Of a DNA stretch of 64,000 nucleotides, positions 63,494 to 64,000 are shown piece after piece. The notes under the pieces are model-generated. The model searched no databases, was not told where the DNA came from, and was given only the letters and a program-made list of their open reading frames with translations. Origin of the DNA: Cyclobacteriaceae bacterium (GTDB lineage Bacteria > Bacteroidota > Bacteroidia > Cytophagales > Cyclobacteriaceae); contig JAHBUE010000001.1 in assembly GCA_019638235.1 (NCBI GenBank), forward strand, positions 2,525,255 to 2,589,254, written 5' to 3'. The number at the start of each line of letters is the position of its first letter. Positions within the stretch are counted from its first letter, which is position 1. The position numbers were made by a program, and so were the translations under genes.

Positions 63494-63895
63494 TCACCCT
63501 CCAACAATCTTCTTCAGCGATTCCACGAGGCTATCCCAGAGGTCGTTGAGTTCGCGCAGGTCATCAAAGTCGGAGTAATCGGTTACTTTCAGGAACACCG
63601 ATTGGGTAAGCTCGTTGAACTCAAGGCGGAGTTCAAAATAGGAAGGGTCTTTTTCGTCATCCTCACTTTCGGGAACAAACTCAAACCGCACAAAATGGTT
63701 AACGCGGTGTGCGACCATGCGCGCTTTGTGTTCTTCATGATCCCAAAAAAAGGTATAGGTTTTATCGAGGTTGTTAATCGTTACGTTATCCGCAAACCAT
63801 TCTGAAAGCCCGCTGGCAGACTGAATATACGGGTAGAGCATCTTGATAGACGCATGTACCTCATAATCAGCCGTAAATAACTTCTTCTCTGCCAT
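63494..63895 (-). CDS. START-like (SRPBCC) domain protein
   Basis: A 133-residue helix-grip protein. The ATG at 63895 gives MAEKKLFTADYEVHAS; an in-frame ATG at 63904 adds three residues. Strands and the final helix (RELNDLWDSLVESLKKIVGG) fit the AHSA1/START-like fold that binds hydrophobic ligands or partner proteins. Ligand unknown; common in Bacteroidota. Confidence 0.78.
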   Translation of the reverse strand: MAEKKLFTADYEVHASIKMLYPYIQSASGLSEWFADNVTINNLDKTYTFFWDHEEHKARMVAHRVNHFVRFEFVPESEDDEKDPSYFELRLEFNELTQSVFLKVTDYSDFDDLRELNDLWDSLVESLKKIVGG

Positions 63896-63955
63896 AGTGT
63901 GCATAGGTGTTTCAAATTATAAGTTTTTTTCGGCAAGGCAAAATAAAAATCAATT

Positions 63956-63987
63956 TTGGTAGAATCCTTTCATTCTTTGTAAGTTTG
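63956..63987 (+). promoter_or_regulatory. promoter pointing off the right edge
   Basis: TTG (63956-63958), 21-bp spacer, TAAGTTTG (63980-63987). Its gene should start just past 64000. Confidence 0.6.
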
Positions 63988-64000
63988 CAACCCTAATTAA

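Overview
The window reads as chromosomal DNA of a Bacteroidota bacterium, most likely of the Cytophagales. Supporting signs are many secreted beta-barrel proteins, lipoproteins with Bacteroidota-type lipoboxes, a TonB-dependent receptor, a PD40/OmpA protein, a DUF2911 protein, a short primary sigma factor without region 1.1, a bacillithiol deacetylase, and several promoters of the Bacteroidota form TTG-N18..21-TAnnTTTG. There is no rRNA, CRISPR array, phage or intact insertion sequence. Most of the window is housekeeping and envelope genes on both strands. Visibly AT-richer accessory islets occur near 1.6-2.3 kb, 5.8-7.2 kb and 63.3 kb.

Layout. 0-7.2 kb: the N-terminal part of an ABC-F ATPase, a DUF457 membrane protein, a PIN-type toxin-antitoxin pair, a phospholipase D/cardiolipin synthase-like protein, small unknown proteins, an outer-membrane protein followed by a gene broken by an in-frame stop, and a higB-higA pair with a palindromic operator over its promoter. 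7.2-16.3 kb: an MFS transporter, DUF4184, a His-rich lipoprotein, a 1028-residue ABCG-like transporter with extra N-terminal domains, a tail-specific protease and a zinc-ribbon membrane protein. 16.3-23.2 kb: a 48-residue protein, a MazG-like pyrophosphohydrolase, then two consecutive SulP transporter/beta-carbonic anhydrase cassettes. The first anhydrase has all catalytic residues and the second has lost the key ones. tyrS follows.

23.2-33.6 kb: a beta-barrel protein; a translationally coupled MBL hydrolase-patatin-urocanate hydratase operon; accA; tRNA-Asp; Dps; a secreted TPR-caspase protein with a beta-barrel partner; and a TetR regulator. 33.6-46.8 kb: gamma-glutamyltransferase divergent from the TetR gene with a 17-bp palindrome between them, two small membrane proteins, PD40/OmpA, 3-methyladenine glycosylase, DUF2911, a sodium:solute symporter coupled to a 35-residue membrane protein, a PIG-L deacetylase, RidA and a sugar-epimerase-like protein. 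46.8-64 kb: a GreA-like protein next to a membrane-anchored MutS-like ATPase, a TonB receptor, tRNA-Thr, DUF349, YqgE, pdxH, the rpoD-trxB-barrel-bshB1 run, rpsO-pnp, an LptF/LptG-like permease, a SUKH-like gene fragment and a START-like protein.

The strongest candidates for something less described are the paired SulP/anhydrase cassettes with a degenerate second anhydrase, the GreA-like/membrane-MutS pair, the caspase/beta-barrel pair, and three very small coupled or free-standing proteins. All functions come from reading translations and motifs by eye; no database search was possible.
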